Assembly: GCA_023819025.1 (NCBI GenBank) | Contig: JAMWDC010000099.1 | Span: 1 to 7,268, forward strand | DNA length: 7,268 bases | Source: Candidatus Omnitrophota bacterium | GTDB lineage: Bacteria > Omnitrophota > Omnitrophia > Omnitrophales > Aquincolibacteriaceae | Direction: 5' to 3' | Part shown: in pieces, positions 7,174 to 7,268 of the stretch | Position numbering within the stretch: the first letter of the stretch is position 1 | Layout: every line of letters starts with the position of its first letter | Position numbers and translations under genes: made by a program | Notes under the pieces: model-generated | Databases searched by the model: none | Told to the model about the DNA's origin: nothing | What the model saw: the letters and a program-made list of their open reading frames with translations, nothing else

Positions 7174-7268
7174 TCCAGGCAGGCGGGTTCTTATTGCGCC
7201 AAGTATTCTTTCCGCGGATTTTAGCCGCTTGGCATCCGAGATCGCGGAGGTCGAAAGAGCAGGATGCG
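7160..7268 (+). CDS. rpe: ribulose-phosphate 3-epimerase, N-terminal part (3' end outside window)
   Basis: Rpe interconverts ribulose 5-phosphate and xylulose 5-phosphate in the pentose phosphate pathway. Only 36 codons are present, but they include the diagnostic first strand and helix of the TIM barrel, VLIAPSILSADFSRLASEI, followed by VERAGC at the window edge. The serine in APSILSADF contacts substrate in known family members. The start is read as TTG at 7160 because a strong ribosome-binding site precedes it and no ATG or GTG lies between it and the conserved motif. This overlaps the peptidase gene by 14 bases, implying translational coupling. The gene symbol is secure at family level. 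Confidence 0.9.
   Translation, partial: MKEHSPGRRVLIAPSILSADFSRLASEIAEVERAGC

Overview
The window reads as an ordinary chromosomal stretch from a Gram-negative (diderm) bacterium of roughly balanced GC content. All genes lie on the + strand and are tightly packed. The evidence for a diderm is a BatD/BatE-type aerotolerance pair with a signal peptide and membrane anchors. Such pairs are known from Bacteroidetes, spirochaetes, deltaproteobacterial lineages and related uncultured phyla. The exact lineage cannot be fixed from the sequence alone; an uncultured group such as Omnitrophota or a deltaproteobacterium-like lineage is a guess.

Left part (1-3297). The window opens inside a gene that resembles the helix-turn-helix and C-terminal part of a ParB/Spo0J-family protein. 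Its last codons contain a strong sigma-70-like promoter (TTGACA, 17 bases, TAGAAT). This promoter points at a BatD-like membrane-anchored protein, which overlaps a BatE-like protein (TPR repeats, two membrane helices, SH3-like end). No BatA or BatB (von Willebrand factor A proteins) is present in the window.

Middle and right part (3298-7268). After an AT-rich 82-base spacer comes a compact run: trpB and trpA (the two subunits of tryptophan synthase, overlapping as ATGA), ruvX/yqgF (one base after trpA), an M16 zinc metallopeptidase (56 bases later), and the start of rpe (ribulose-phosphate 3-epimerase), whose TTG start lies inside the end of the peptidase gene. The spacing suggests one transcription unit joining the last steps of tryptophan synthesis with general housekeeping genes. 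The other trp genes are not visible here.

I found no RNA gene, mobile element, CRISPR array or clear terminator, and no convincing new biological system. The best second-look items are the promoter whose predicted transcription start nearly coincides with the batD start codon (possible leaderless message), an imperfect palindrome over its -10 box, and several start-codon questions.
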